Positions 1-5,349 of a stretch of DNA of 6,889 nt are shown here, in pieces. Both the position numbers and the translations under genes were made by a program. The notes beneath the pieces were generated by a model that ran no database searches, was not told where the DNA came from, and worked only from the letters and a program-made list of their open reading frames with translations. The first letter of the stretch is position 1. Every line of letters starts with the position of its first letter. The DNA lies in contig JAFADT010000061.1 of assembly GCA_023424585.1 (NCBI GenBank), positions 1 through 6,889 of the forward strand, written 5' to 3'. This DNA comes from Pseudomonadota bacterium (lineage in GTDB: Bacteria > Myxococcota > Myxococcia > Myxococcales > Myxococcaceae).

Positions 1-231
1 GGCTCCGACGACGTGCGCGCCGCCTGGGCCCGCAAGGAGGCCGGTGACGTGGCCGGCGCGCGCGAGGACGCCCGGCGCATCCTCGCGGGCAGCCCCTCTC
101 CGGAAGACAGAGAACGCGCGGAAGACCTGCTGCGCACCACCACCACGCCCCGCGCGCTCTACGGGTACGCGCTCCTGGGAGCGGTCATCCTGGCGGTGCT
201 GCTGGGGCTCGCCCTGACCCGCTATTCCTGA
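1..231 (+). CDS. C-terminal part of a tail-anchored membrane protein (5' end outside window)
   Basis: The frame is open from the first base and stops with TGA at 229-231, giving 76 visible residues; the true start lies upstream. A GTG at 13 is in frame but has no ribosome binding site and is probably internal. Visible residues 5-45 are charged and Ala/Arg/Glu-rich (AAWARKEAGDVAGAREDARR and onward), compatible with a pair of helices like the end of a TPR-type repeat, though no repeat can be proven from one copy. Residues about 52-73 (start LYGYALLGAVILAVLLGLAL) form one strong membrane helix, followed by only a few residues (TRYS). The bulk of the protein is therefore expected on the cytoplasmic side, held by a C-terminal anchor. 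The next gene begins 27 nt downstream on the same strand, so the two are probably co-transcribed. The function is not recognised. Confidence is high that this is coding and low on its role. Confidence 0.72.
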   Translation, partial: GSDDVRAAWARKEAGDVAGAREDARRILAGSPSPEDRERAEDLLRTTTTPRALYGYALLGAVILAVLLGLALTRYS

Positions 232-245
232 CGGCCACAGCCGCT

Positions 246-249
246 AGGA
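246..249 (+). promoter_or_regulatory. Ribosome binding site for the 259-966 gene
   Basis: AGGA, within TAGGATGG, lies 9 nt before the ATG at 259. It supports this start over the overlapping out-of-frame ATGs at 249 and 254. Confidence 0.55.
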
Positions 250-258
250 TGGCGTGCC

Positions 259-966
259 ATGGAAGGCTTCCTCCAGGCGCTCAAGTCGTACCAGTCCTAC
301 AACCCCTCCGGCTGGGTGGGCATCTACCGGATGCTGCCCATGTGGGTCGGCGTGGTGGTGGCGCTCGTGGGGCTGGTGCTGCTGCTGGCGGGGGGCGGCA
401 AGCTCTTCCGCGTCGTGGCGGGCCCGGTGGGCGCGGTGCTGGGGCTGGTGTGGACCTCGGCCGTCACCCTGCGGCTGAGCCTGGGGGAGCTGGATCCGCG
501 CCTGCCCACGCTGGTGGCCGCGGCGCTGATGGCGCTGGGCTTCCTCTTCCCGCCCGCCATCACCTTCGTCGGGGTGGGCGTGCCGCTGGGGCTGCTGGCG
601 GGGCAGATCGCCGGCCCCGGCGACTTCCTGCTCGGCTTCGGGCCGGGCTTCATCGTGGGCGGCCTGGTGGGCGCCTTCCTCCACCGGCAGGTGAGCGGCA
701 TCGTCGCGTCGGCGGTGGGCGCGTGGCTCCTGGTGATTGGCGCGCTCGCGGCGCTGCACCAGCTCGGCGGCGTGGTGGAGGCGGTGGCCAGCCGCCCCTG
801 GGGCGTCATCATCGCCGCGCTCCTCTTCGCCCTGGCGGGCAGCATCTACCAGATCGCGGTGCGCCCCTCGCCCGAGGAGTCCGAGCAGCAGAAGGCGGAG
901 AAGCAGCGGCTGAAGCAGCGGCTGGCGGAGCAGCAGGCGCTCGAGAAGCGCTGGGGGGTCAAGTAG
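259..966 (+). CDS. Polytopic membrane protein of unknown function, six or seven helices
   Basis: This encodes a 235-residue integral inner-membrane protein. Hydrophobic segments lie at about residues 27-45, 51-72, 83-100, 101-117, 123-141, 146-168 and 181-200; two of them (83-117) could be a single re-entrant or broken helix, so six or seven spans are possible. The segment around GLVLLLAGGGKLFRVVAG, followed by glycine-rich helices, is reminiscent of the multi-spanning TMEM198/DUF4203-type proteins, but that is pattern resemblance only. The C-terminal 30 residues (205-233) are highly charged and Glu/Gln/Lys/Arg-rich (EQQKAEKQRLKQRLAEQQ), predicting a soluble amphipathic or coiled-coil helix that could bind a partner. 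There is no signal peptide; the first helix serves as anchor. The start is set by AGGA 9 nt upstream. The gene lies 27 nt after the preceding membrane-protein gene and likely shares its transcript. No enzyme motif is visible, so function is unassigned. Confidence 0.85.
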   Translation: MEGFLQALKSYQSYNPSGWVGIYRMLPMWVGVVVALVGLVLLLAGGGKLFRVVAGPVGAVLGLVWTSAVTLRLSLGELDPRLPTLVAAALMALGFLFPPAITFVGVGVPLGLLAGQIAGPGDFLLGFGPGFIVGGLVGAFLHRQVSGIVASAVGAWLLVIGALAALHQLGGVVEAVASRPWGVIIAALLFALAGSIYQIAVRPSPEESEQQKAEKQRLKQRLAEQQALEKRWGVK

Positions 967-984
967 CCCCTGACCCGGCAATCC

Positions 985-1013
985 TTTACGCCGGGGGGGC
1001 CGGGGCGTAGATT
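985..1013 (+). promoter_or_regulatory. Candidate sigma-70-type promoter for the 1049-2524 gene
   Basis: TTTACG at 985-990 (4 of 6 with TTGACA) and TAGATT at 1008-1013 (4 of 6 with TATAAT) are separated by exactly 17 bp. They are the most AT-rich spots in a GC-rich gap of 82 nt. Transcription would begin near 1020 and leave a leader of about 30 nt. This would make the beta-sandwich protein and ketosynthase genes a unit separate from the genes before it. It is a pattern call only. Confidence 0.42.
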
Positions 1014-1048
1014 CCGCCGGCTTTTCCCCCACCCCTCCTCGAGCATCG

Positions 1049-2524
1049 ATGGGCCAGGCCAGCCGCAAGGACAAGGACACGCAGAAGCAGGAAGGGTCGC
1101 CCCCGGCGGCCGCCGTCCCGGCTTCCCCGGAGGCCTCCCAGCCGGCCGTTCCCCATGAAGCGTGGCGCAAGCCCGCCGGCATGGGGCGCAAGGGGTGGGC
1201 CCTCCTCGCGGGCGCCGTCGCCTTCATCCAGCTCCCGCTCATCCACTACGCGCTCTTCCGGGGGCAGGCGGACGTCACCGCGACGGTGCCCTACCAGCAG
1301 TCCTTCAACGACCCGGCCGTCGTCGCGCGCGACTTCTTCTCCACCGGCGCCTACTGGCGCGTGACGAACGGTGAGCTGCTGGGCCCCGCGCCCAAGAACA
1401 ACCCGCTGTGGCTCCAGGCCGTGCTGCCGGACGACGTGGCGGTGGAGTTCGACGTGCGCCCCGAGTATCCGGAGGGCGACATCCGGGTGGAGCTGTTCGG
1501 CAACGGCCGCGACCCGGCCTCGGGCTACGTGCTGGTGCAGGGCGGGTGGAACAACAGCCTGTCCGTCATCGCCCGCAAGGACCTGAACGCCCCCGCGCTG
1601 GACGCGCTCCAGCGCAAGGCCGCGCGCGTCGCGGAGAAGGGCGGCGGCCAGGGCGCGGACCTCGTCGCCACCGGCGTCTTCAAGAAGGACACCCGGGTGC
1701 GCGTGGAGTCCCGCGTGGGCGCCCCCATCCAGTCCGGCCGCACGTACCACTGGCGCGTCGAGCGGCGCGGCAACGTGCTCAAGTGGGCCATCGACGGCCA
1801 GCTCGTGGCGGAGCTGGACGACCCGTTCCCCCTGAAGGGCAAGGGCCAGGACCGGCTGGGCCTGTCCGGCTGGGAGTCCCAGCTGTTCTTCGACAACCTG
1901 CGCGTGGGCACGCCGGACGCCATGCCCGCCACCATGGTGGCGAGGCAGGAGCCCACCCTGCCCCCGGGCCCCTCCGAGGACGACTTCAACCGCGACACGC
2001 TCGGCGACGCGTGGAACGTCACCCACCCCAGCGCGGTGAAGCTGGAGGACGGGGCGCTCGTGGTGCAGGGGCTGGGCAACCGCCCGGTGTGGCTGAAGAA
2101 GCCCATCCCTGAGAACGCCGTCATCGAGTTCGACGCCTGGGGTGACAGCCCCGAAGGCGACGTGAAGGTGGAGGCGTGGGGCGACGGCCGCTCCTTCTAC
2201 GCGGGCGACCCTCGCCTGCAGTACACCGCCACCGGCTACGTCTTCGTCTTCGGCGGCTGGCGCAACACCCAGTCCATCATCGCCCGCCAGCACGAGCACA
2301 CCCACGACCGCGCCGTGCGCGACGGCGCCGCGGTGGTGCCCGGCCAGCGCTACCACTTCAAGATCACGCGGCGGGACGGCCTGCTGTCGTGGGAAGTGGA
2401 CGGCAAGCCCTTCCTGACCCTCCAGGACGCGTCCCCCCTCTACGGCCCCCGGAACCAGTACTTCGGTTTCTCCGGCTGGCAGACGCGCGTCCACTTCGAC
2501 AACCTCAAGATCCAGCCGCTGTAG
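1049..2524 (+). CDS. Single-pass membrane protein with two tandem concanavalin/LamG-like beta-sandwich domains
   Basis: This encodes a 491-residue protein. Residues 1-48 are polar, Pro/Ala-rich and basic near the end (GMGRK). Residues 49-70 (GWALLAGAVAFIQLPLIHYA and onward) form one membrane helix, an uncleaved anchor that should place the rest in the periplasm or cell envelope. Two homologous domains follow, at about 84-287 and 312-489. Matching blocks are EGDIRVELFGNGRD / EGDVKVEAWGDGRS, GYVLVQGGWNNSLSVIAR / GYVFVFGGWRNTQSIIAR, YHWRVERRGNVLKWAIDG / YHFKITRRDGLLSWEVDG, and LSGWESQLFFDNLRV / FSGWQTRVHFDNLKI. The alternating strands and the closing FDNL strand suit a concanavalin A-like jelly roll, as in LamG, GH16-like or DUF1080-type proteins. 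No convincing glycosidase acid pair is seen, so binding to glycan or another envelope ligand is more likely than hydrolysis. Copy 1 has a roughly 45-residue charged loop (179-226) that copy 2 lacks. The start ATG at 1049 has only a weak GAG at 1041-1043 upstream. The ketosynthase gene follows after 29 nt. Confidence 0.88.
   Translation: MGQASRKDKDTQKQEGSPPAAAVPASPEASQPAVPHEAWRKPAGMGRKGWALLAGAVAFIQLPLIHYALFRGQADVTATVPYQQSFNDPAVVARDFFSTGAYWRVTNGELLGPAPKNNPLWLQAVLPDDVAVEFDVRPEYPEGDIRVELFGNGRDPASGYVLVQGGWNNSLSVIARKDLNAPALDALQRKAARVAEKGGGQGADLVATGVFKKDTRVRVESRVGAPIQSGRTYHWRVERRGNVLKWAIDGQLVAELDDPFPLKGKGQDRLGLSGWESQLFFDNLRVGTPDAMPATMVARQEPTLPPGPSEDDFNRDTLGDAWNVTHPSAVKLEDGALVVQGLGNRPVWLKKPIPENAVIEFDAWGDSPEGDVKVEAWGDGRSFYAGDPRLQYTATGYVFVFGGWRNTQSIIARQHEHTHDRAVRDGAAVVPGQRYHFKITRRDGLLSWEVDGKPFLTLQDASPLYGPRNQYFGFSGWQTRVHFDNLKIQPL
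1298..1909 (+). repeat. Beta-sandwich domain copy 1 of an internal duplication
   Basis: This corresponds to residues 84-287 of the protein encoded at 1049-2524. It aligns along its length with copy 2 (1982-2515) through the shared GGW-N-x-x-S-(V/I)-IAR, YH-(W/F)-(R/K) and FDNL blocks. The match is clear at protein level and has diverged in DNA, indicating an old duplication. It carries an extra charged loop of about 45 residues before the YHWR block. Confidence 0.8.
1982..2515 (+). repeat. Beta-sandwich domain copy 2 of an internal duplication
   Basis: This corresponds to residues 312-489. It opens with DFNRDTLGDAWNV, matching the SFNDPAVVARDF opening of copy 1, and contains a short extra hairpin (around YAGDPRLQYTA) absent from copy 1. 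A linker of about 24 residues rich in Pro and Glu separates the two copies. Confidence 0.8.
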
Positions 2525-2540
2525 CCTTCCCCCGGGCGGC

Positions 2541-2547
2541 GGAGGAA
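2541..2547 (+). promoter_or_regulatory. Strong ribosome binding site deciding the GTG start at 2554
   Basis: GGAGGAA matches the anti-Shine-Dalgarno core, with 8 nt between GGAGG and the GTG at 2554. The reading frame stays open upstream as far as 2176, overlapping the preceding gene, but that extension is Arg/Pro-rich shadow sequence. This site fixes the real start just where the ketosynthase N-terminal strand (RRVGIFGWGVVAP) begins. Confidence 0.85.
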
Positions 2548-2553
2548 ACACCC

Positions 2554-4119
2554 GTGCGCAGAGTCGGAATCTTCGGCTGGGGCGTGGTCGCCCCGCGTTC
2601 CCCCAACATCGAGGCCTTCGCCAGGAACCTCGCCTCGTCCGAGACCTGGCTGACCCCCTTCAACGGCTTCGGTCCGGACAACTTCCTCGTCGGCACGCCC
2701 GAGTTCGACCTGGCGGCGTACAAGCCGTGGATCGACGCGCGCTTCCCCGCCAACCGCTTCTCCCAGCTGGAGCGGAAGATGGGGCAGCCCACGCAGTTCG
2801 CCATCGGCGCCTTCATCCAGTCCCTGTCGCAGAACCCCGGCATCGAGCAGGAGCTCCAGGCGCTGGGCGCCAGGGCCCACGTCTACGTGGGCACCGGCCT
2901 GGGCGACCTGCCCACCATCCAGCACATCTCCCTGGACCTCTACCGCGCGCAGCGCCGGTGGGACCGCTTCTGGGCCTCTCCGGAGCGCAACGGCGCGCTC
3001 CGCCAGTGGCGCGAGACGCGCGAGCCCCTGCCCGGCCTGCCCCCGGAGCCCTCCACCATCGAGGAGGCCGAGCGCGACAAGGCGGAGGACGACTGGTGGC
3101 ACTACTGGGCCGGCCGCTCGCCGGAGCTGCGCGAGTACCTGGAGGAGCTGCGCGAGATTGAAGCCATTGGCGTGCCCGACGAGGGCGACGTGGAGTCCGC
3201 CAAGCTGGCCGTCATCAAGGAGAAGCGCACGCGCAACGGGCGCCTCCAGAAGAAGTGGAACGCGCCCGAGCCGCCGTGGAACGCCGTGTCCTCCAACGTG
3301 CTGTGGAACATCCACAACACGCCCGCGTCCCAGGTGTCCATGCTGGGGCAGATCACGGGCATGACGTTCGCGCCGGTGGCCGCATGCTCGTCCTTCGGCT
3401 ACGGCCTGAAGCTGGCCATGAACGCCATCCGCCTGGGCGAGGCGAAGGCGGTGGTGCTGGGCACGACGGACGCGGCGCCCAACCCGCTGGTGGTGGGCGG
3501 CTTCTACAACGCGCGCGTCATCTCCGCGGACGCCGCCGTGTCCAAGCCCCTCACCGCGCTGCGCGGCACGCACATCGCCGGGGGCGCGGTGGTGTGGGTG
3601 GTGGGCGACTACGAGCACTTCACCCAGAAGGGCTTCAAGCCGCTGGGCCTGGAGCCCGTCGCCGTGGGCGTCACCGCGGACGCGGACCACATCATCACCC
3701 CGTCCAAGGAGGGCCCCACGCTGGCCATCCGCGAGGCGCTGGGCGCCGCCGGCTGCCAGCCGCGGGACGTGGGCACCTGGGACCTGCACGCCACCGCCAC
3801 CCCGGGCGACTTCCTGGAGGTGCAGAACCTGCGCGACGTGCTGCCGGAGTCCGTGCTCATCACCGCGCGCAAGGGCACCTTCGGCCACGGCATGTCCGCG
3901 GGCGGCGGCTGGGAGCTCACCGCGCAGTACCTGGGCGCGGCGGCCGGCAAGGTGTTCCCCACGCCGCTCGCCGCGCCGGAGCTCAACAAGCAGATCGCCA
4001 AGGTGCACGGCCGCTTCGTCTTCGACCAGGAGGAGGCCGCGCCCGCGGGGTGCTCGGGCAAGCTGTCCATGGGCGTGGGCGGCATCAACGCCTGCGTCAT
4101 CTCCCGGCCCTGGAAGTAG
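2554..4119 (+). CDS. Atypical stand-alone beta-ketoacyl synthase-fold enzyme (FabF-like) with a large insertion
   Basis: This encodes a 521-residue thiolase-fold protein. Members of this superfamily join an acyl thioester to a malonyl-ACP-type extender in fatty-acid or polyketide assembly in the cytoplasm. The N-terminal strand RRVGIFGWGVVAP and the VGTGLGDLP turn (112-120) match ketosynthases. The nucleophile is C278 in AACSSFGYGL; the histidines are H412 (LHATATPGD) and H445 (KGTFGHGMSAGG), with the conserved K440. The C-terminal loop is SMGVGGIN (505-512) in place of the usual SFGFGGTN. The triad is intact, so catalysis is plausible. Residues about 133-243 form an extra, highly charged, Trp-rich segment (DDWWHYW at 179-185). 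This makes it about 100 residues longer than FabF, which is near 410. No carrier protein, ketoreductase or acyltransferase is adjacent, so substrate and pathway are unknown. GTG start and strong ribosome site; it follows the duplicated beta-sandwich gene by 29 nt and is probably co-transcribed. A role as a non-condensing ketosynthase homologue remains possible. Confidence 0.9.
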   Translation: MRRVGIFGWGVVAPRSPNIEAFARNLASSETWLTPFNGFGPDNFLVGTPEFDLAAYKPWIDARFPANRFSQLERKMGQPTQFAIGAFIQSLSQNPGIEQELQALGARAHVYVGTGLGDLPTIQHISLDLYRAQRRWDRFWASPERNGALRQWRETREPLPGLPPEPSTIEEAERDKAEDDWWHYWAGRSPELREYLEELREIEAIGVPDEGDVESAKLAVIKEKRTRNGRLQKKWNAPEPPWNAVSSNVLWNIHNTPASQVSMLGQITGMTFAPVAACSSFGYGLKLAMNAIRLGEAKAVVLGTTDAAPNPLVVGGFYNARVISADAAVSKPLTALRGTHIAGGAVVWVVGDYEHFTQKGFKPLGLEPVAVGVTADADHIITPSKEGPTLAIREALGAAGCQPRDVGTWDLHATATPGDFLEVQNLRDVLPESVLITARKGTFGHGMSAGGGWELTAQYLGAAAGKVFPTPLAAPELNKQIAKVHGRFVFDQEEAAPAGCSGKLSMGVGGINACVISRPWK

Positions 4120-4127
4120 CCGGGGGA

Positions 4128-4152
4128 CCGGGGGGCCCGCGCCGCCCCCCGG
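4128..4152. terminator. GC-rich hairpin between convergent genes, likely bidirectional terminator
   Basis: CCGGGGGGC (4128-4136) pairs perfectly with GCCCCCCGG (4144-4152) around a 7-nt loop, a 9-bp all-GC stem. It fills the 37-nt gap between the ketosynthase stop (4117-4119) and the sigma-factor stop (4157-4159), where both transcripts need to end. Neither side has a T-run, so it is not a classical intrinsic terminator. Stem-only termination or protection of 3' ends are both possible. Confidence 0.55.
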
Positions 4153-4156
4153 GGCG

Positions 4157-5281
4157 TCAGCCCTTGGGCTCCGCCACCATGTCGAAGTCCGGGATGCGCT
4201 CGCGCATGAACTCGCGCATCCGGTTGATGAGGGCCGCCTCGATCTGCCGGGCGCGCTCGCGGCTGACGCCGTACTTGTCGCCGATGTCCTGGAGCGTGAG
4301 CGGCTCGTCCGCGGTGAGGCGGTGCTCGAAGATGAAGCGCTCCTTGCCCTCCAGGGTCTGGGCGAAGGCGGCCAGGTTCTCCCGGAAGAGGGCCTTGAGC
4401 TGCTCGGAGCCCAGGCGCTCGTCGGCGGGCACCGCGCCGGACGGCAGGTAGCGGTCCGCCCGGGTGGCGCGCGAGTCCTCGTCGTGCCCCAGCGGCGCGT
4501 CGAGGGACACCTCGTCGTGCCCCAGCCGCTGGTCCATCTCCACCACGTCCTGCTCGGAGACGTTGAGGCGCTCCGCCAGCAGGCGCGGGCTGGCCTCGAA
4601 GCCCTGGGCGATGAGCTTCTCCTGCTCCTGGCGCAGCTTGAAGAAGAGCTTCCGCTGGGCCTCGGTGGTCCCCAGCTTCACCATCTTCCAGTTGTCCATG
4701 ATGTAGCGGAGGATGTACGCGCGGATCCACCAGGCGGCGTAGGAGCTGAGCTTCACGCCCCGGTCCGGGTCGTACTTCTTCACGGCCTGCATCAGCCCGA
4801 TGTTGCCCTCCTGCACCAGGTCCAGCAGGGACAGGGGGTTGCGGTGGTACTCGTGCGCCAGCTTCACCACGAGTCTCAGGTTGGAGGCCACCAGGCGGTA
4901 GGCCGCCCGCACGTCCCCCGTGGCCTGGTACTCCTTGGCCAGCTGGTGCTCCTCCTCCCGGGTGAGCAGGGGGTGGCGCGTCACCTCGGCCATGTAGGCC
5001 TGGAGCGGGTCCCGGTGGGTGAGCGCCGCGCCCTCCGCGCGCGCCAGGGCGGCGGGCCGGGCGGCCAGGGACGGCGCCTCCTCGATCTCCGCCTCGGCCT
5101 CGCTCAGCTCCGCGAGGTCCGGCTCCAGGGCGTCCGGGTCCTGGGAGTGGGCCTCCCCCTCTTCGTCCGGGGCCTCGGGGGCCTCCGGCGCGCGCTCCCG
5201 GGCCTTCCCCGGACCGGCGGAGCGCTTCGCGCGGGGCCGGGGGGCGGCCGGACCATTGGTTCTCTTCCTCCCATTCGCCAT
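4157..5281 (-). CDS. RpoH-like (sigma-32 type) RNA polymerase sigma factor with N-terminal extension
   Basis: This encodes a 374-residue sigma factor that directs core RNA polymerase to a subset of promoters. Region 1.2 is at about 91-120 (DPLQAYMAEVTRHPLLTREE). Region 2 is at about 129-200, with NLRLVVKLAHEY, DLVQEGNIGLMQAVKKYDP for core binding and SSYAAWWIRAYI as the -10 reading helix. QRKLFFKLR at 209-217 is the RpoH box, nearly identical to that of E. coli sigma-32 and diagnostic for the family. Region 3 is at about 229-262. Region 4.2 is at 329-351 (LQDIGDKYGVSRERARQIEA), the -35 helix-turn-helix. The first 90 residues are extra compared with sigma-32 (284 residues): a basic stretch (1-30) and then an acidic one (31-70). 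The start at 5281 is chosen for the GGAG at 5287-5290; an in-frame ATG at 5344 would add 21 residues and run to within 6 nt of the divergent helicase start. Myxobacteria hold several RpoH-like factors (SigB, SigC, SigE) linked to development; which one this is cannot be told here. Confidence 0.93.
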   Translation of the reverse strand: MANGRKRTNGPAAPRPRAKRSAGPGKARERAPEAPEAPDEEGEAHSQDPDALEPDLAELSEAEAEIEEAPSLAARPAALARAEGAALTHRDPLQAYMAEVTRHPLLTREEEHQLAKEYQATGDVRAAYRLVASNLRLVVKLAHEYHRNPLSLLDLVQEGNIGLMQAVKKYDPDRGVKLSSYAAWWIRAYILRYIMDNWKMVKLGTTEAQRKLFFKLRQEQEKLIAQGFEASPRLLAERLNVSEQDVVEMDQRLGHDEVSLDAPLGHDEDSRATRADRYLPSGAVPADERLGSEQLKALFRENLAAFAQTLEGKERFIFEHRLTADEPLTLQDIGDKYGVSRERARQIEAALINRMREFMRERIPDFDMVAEPKG

Positions 5282-5286
5282 GCGCG

Positions 5287-5290
5287 CTCC
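5287..5290 (-). promoter_or_regulatory. Ribosome binding site for the sigma-factor gene
   Basis: GGAG on the minus strand with a 5-nt spacer to the ATG at 5281. It favours MANGRKRT as the N-terminus over the longer in-frame ATG at 5344. I found no convincing -35/-10 pair for this gene in the 68-nt gap. Confidence 0.6.
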
Positions 5291-5312
5291 ATACCGCAAA
5301 GTGCCGCGATTG

Positions 5313-5341
5313 TTGCCAGAGGGTAATGCAGGGGCTATGCC
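5313..5341 (+). promoter_or_regulatory. Candidate promoter for the DEAD-box helicase gene
   Basis: TTGCCA at 5313-5318 matches 5 of 6 bases of TTGACA. With a 17-bp spacer it is followed by TATGCC at 5336-5341, which keeps only the TAT of a -10 box. A start point about 7-9 nt downstream would fall at or next to the A of the ATG at 5350. The weak -10 keeps confidence low. Confidence 0.3.
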
Positions 5342-5348
5342 CATGCCC
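5332..5348. other. Short inverted and direct repeat in the divergent control region
   Basis: GGGC-TAT-GCCC (5332-5342) is a perfect small palindrome, and ATGCCC occurs twice in tandem (5337-5348). They overlap the candidate -10 of the helicase promoter, so they could be part of an operator. At this size and GC content they could also be chance. Confidence 0.2.
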
Positions 5349-5349
5349 G

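Noticed and set aside
986..2551. Long minus-strand open frame of 521 codons opposite the beta-sandwich gene
   Set aside because: Its product is His/Arg/Val/Gly-rich low-complexity sequence with no motifs, and the plus-strand gene shows a conserved internal duplication. It is a codon-bias shadow.
2176..2553. N-terminal extension of the ketosynthase reading frame into the upstream gene
   Set aside because: It is Arg/Pro-rich and overlaps conserved codons of the upstream protein, whereas the GTG at 2554 has an ideal ribosome site.
2440..4008. Minus-strand open frame of 522 codons opposite the ketosynthase
   Set aside because: Low-complexity composition; the opposite strand carries an intact catalytic triad and a strong ribosome site.
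5302..5316. Sigma-54-like -24/-12 element on the plus strand (TGCCGCG, then TTGC)
   Set aside because: The spacing fits, but the nearly invariant -24 GG is GC, and the next gene is not a typical sigma-54 target.
5293..5318. Sigma-54-like GGCAC and TTGC on the minus strand before the sigma-factor gene
   Set aside because: Only 6 nt separate the GG and GC dinucleotides where 10 are needed.
4322..5326. Plus-strand open frame of 334 codons opposite the sigma factor
   Set aside because: Low-complexity Leu/Gly/Val/His product lying over well-conserved sigma regions 2 to 4.
5282..5344. Longer sigma-factor start at the in-frame ATG at 5344
   Set aside because: No ribosome site, and it would consume almost the whole divergent control region; the ATG at 5281 has GGAG at 5-nt spacing.
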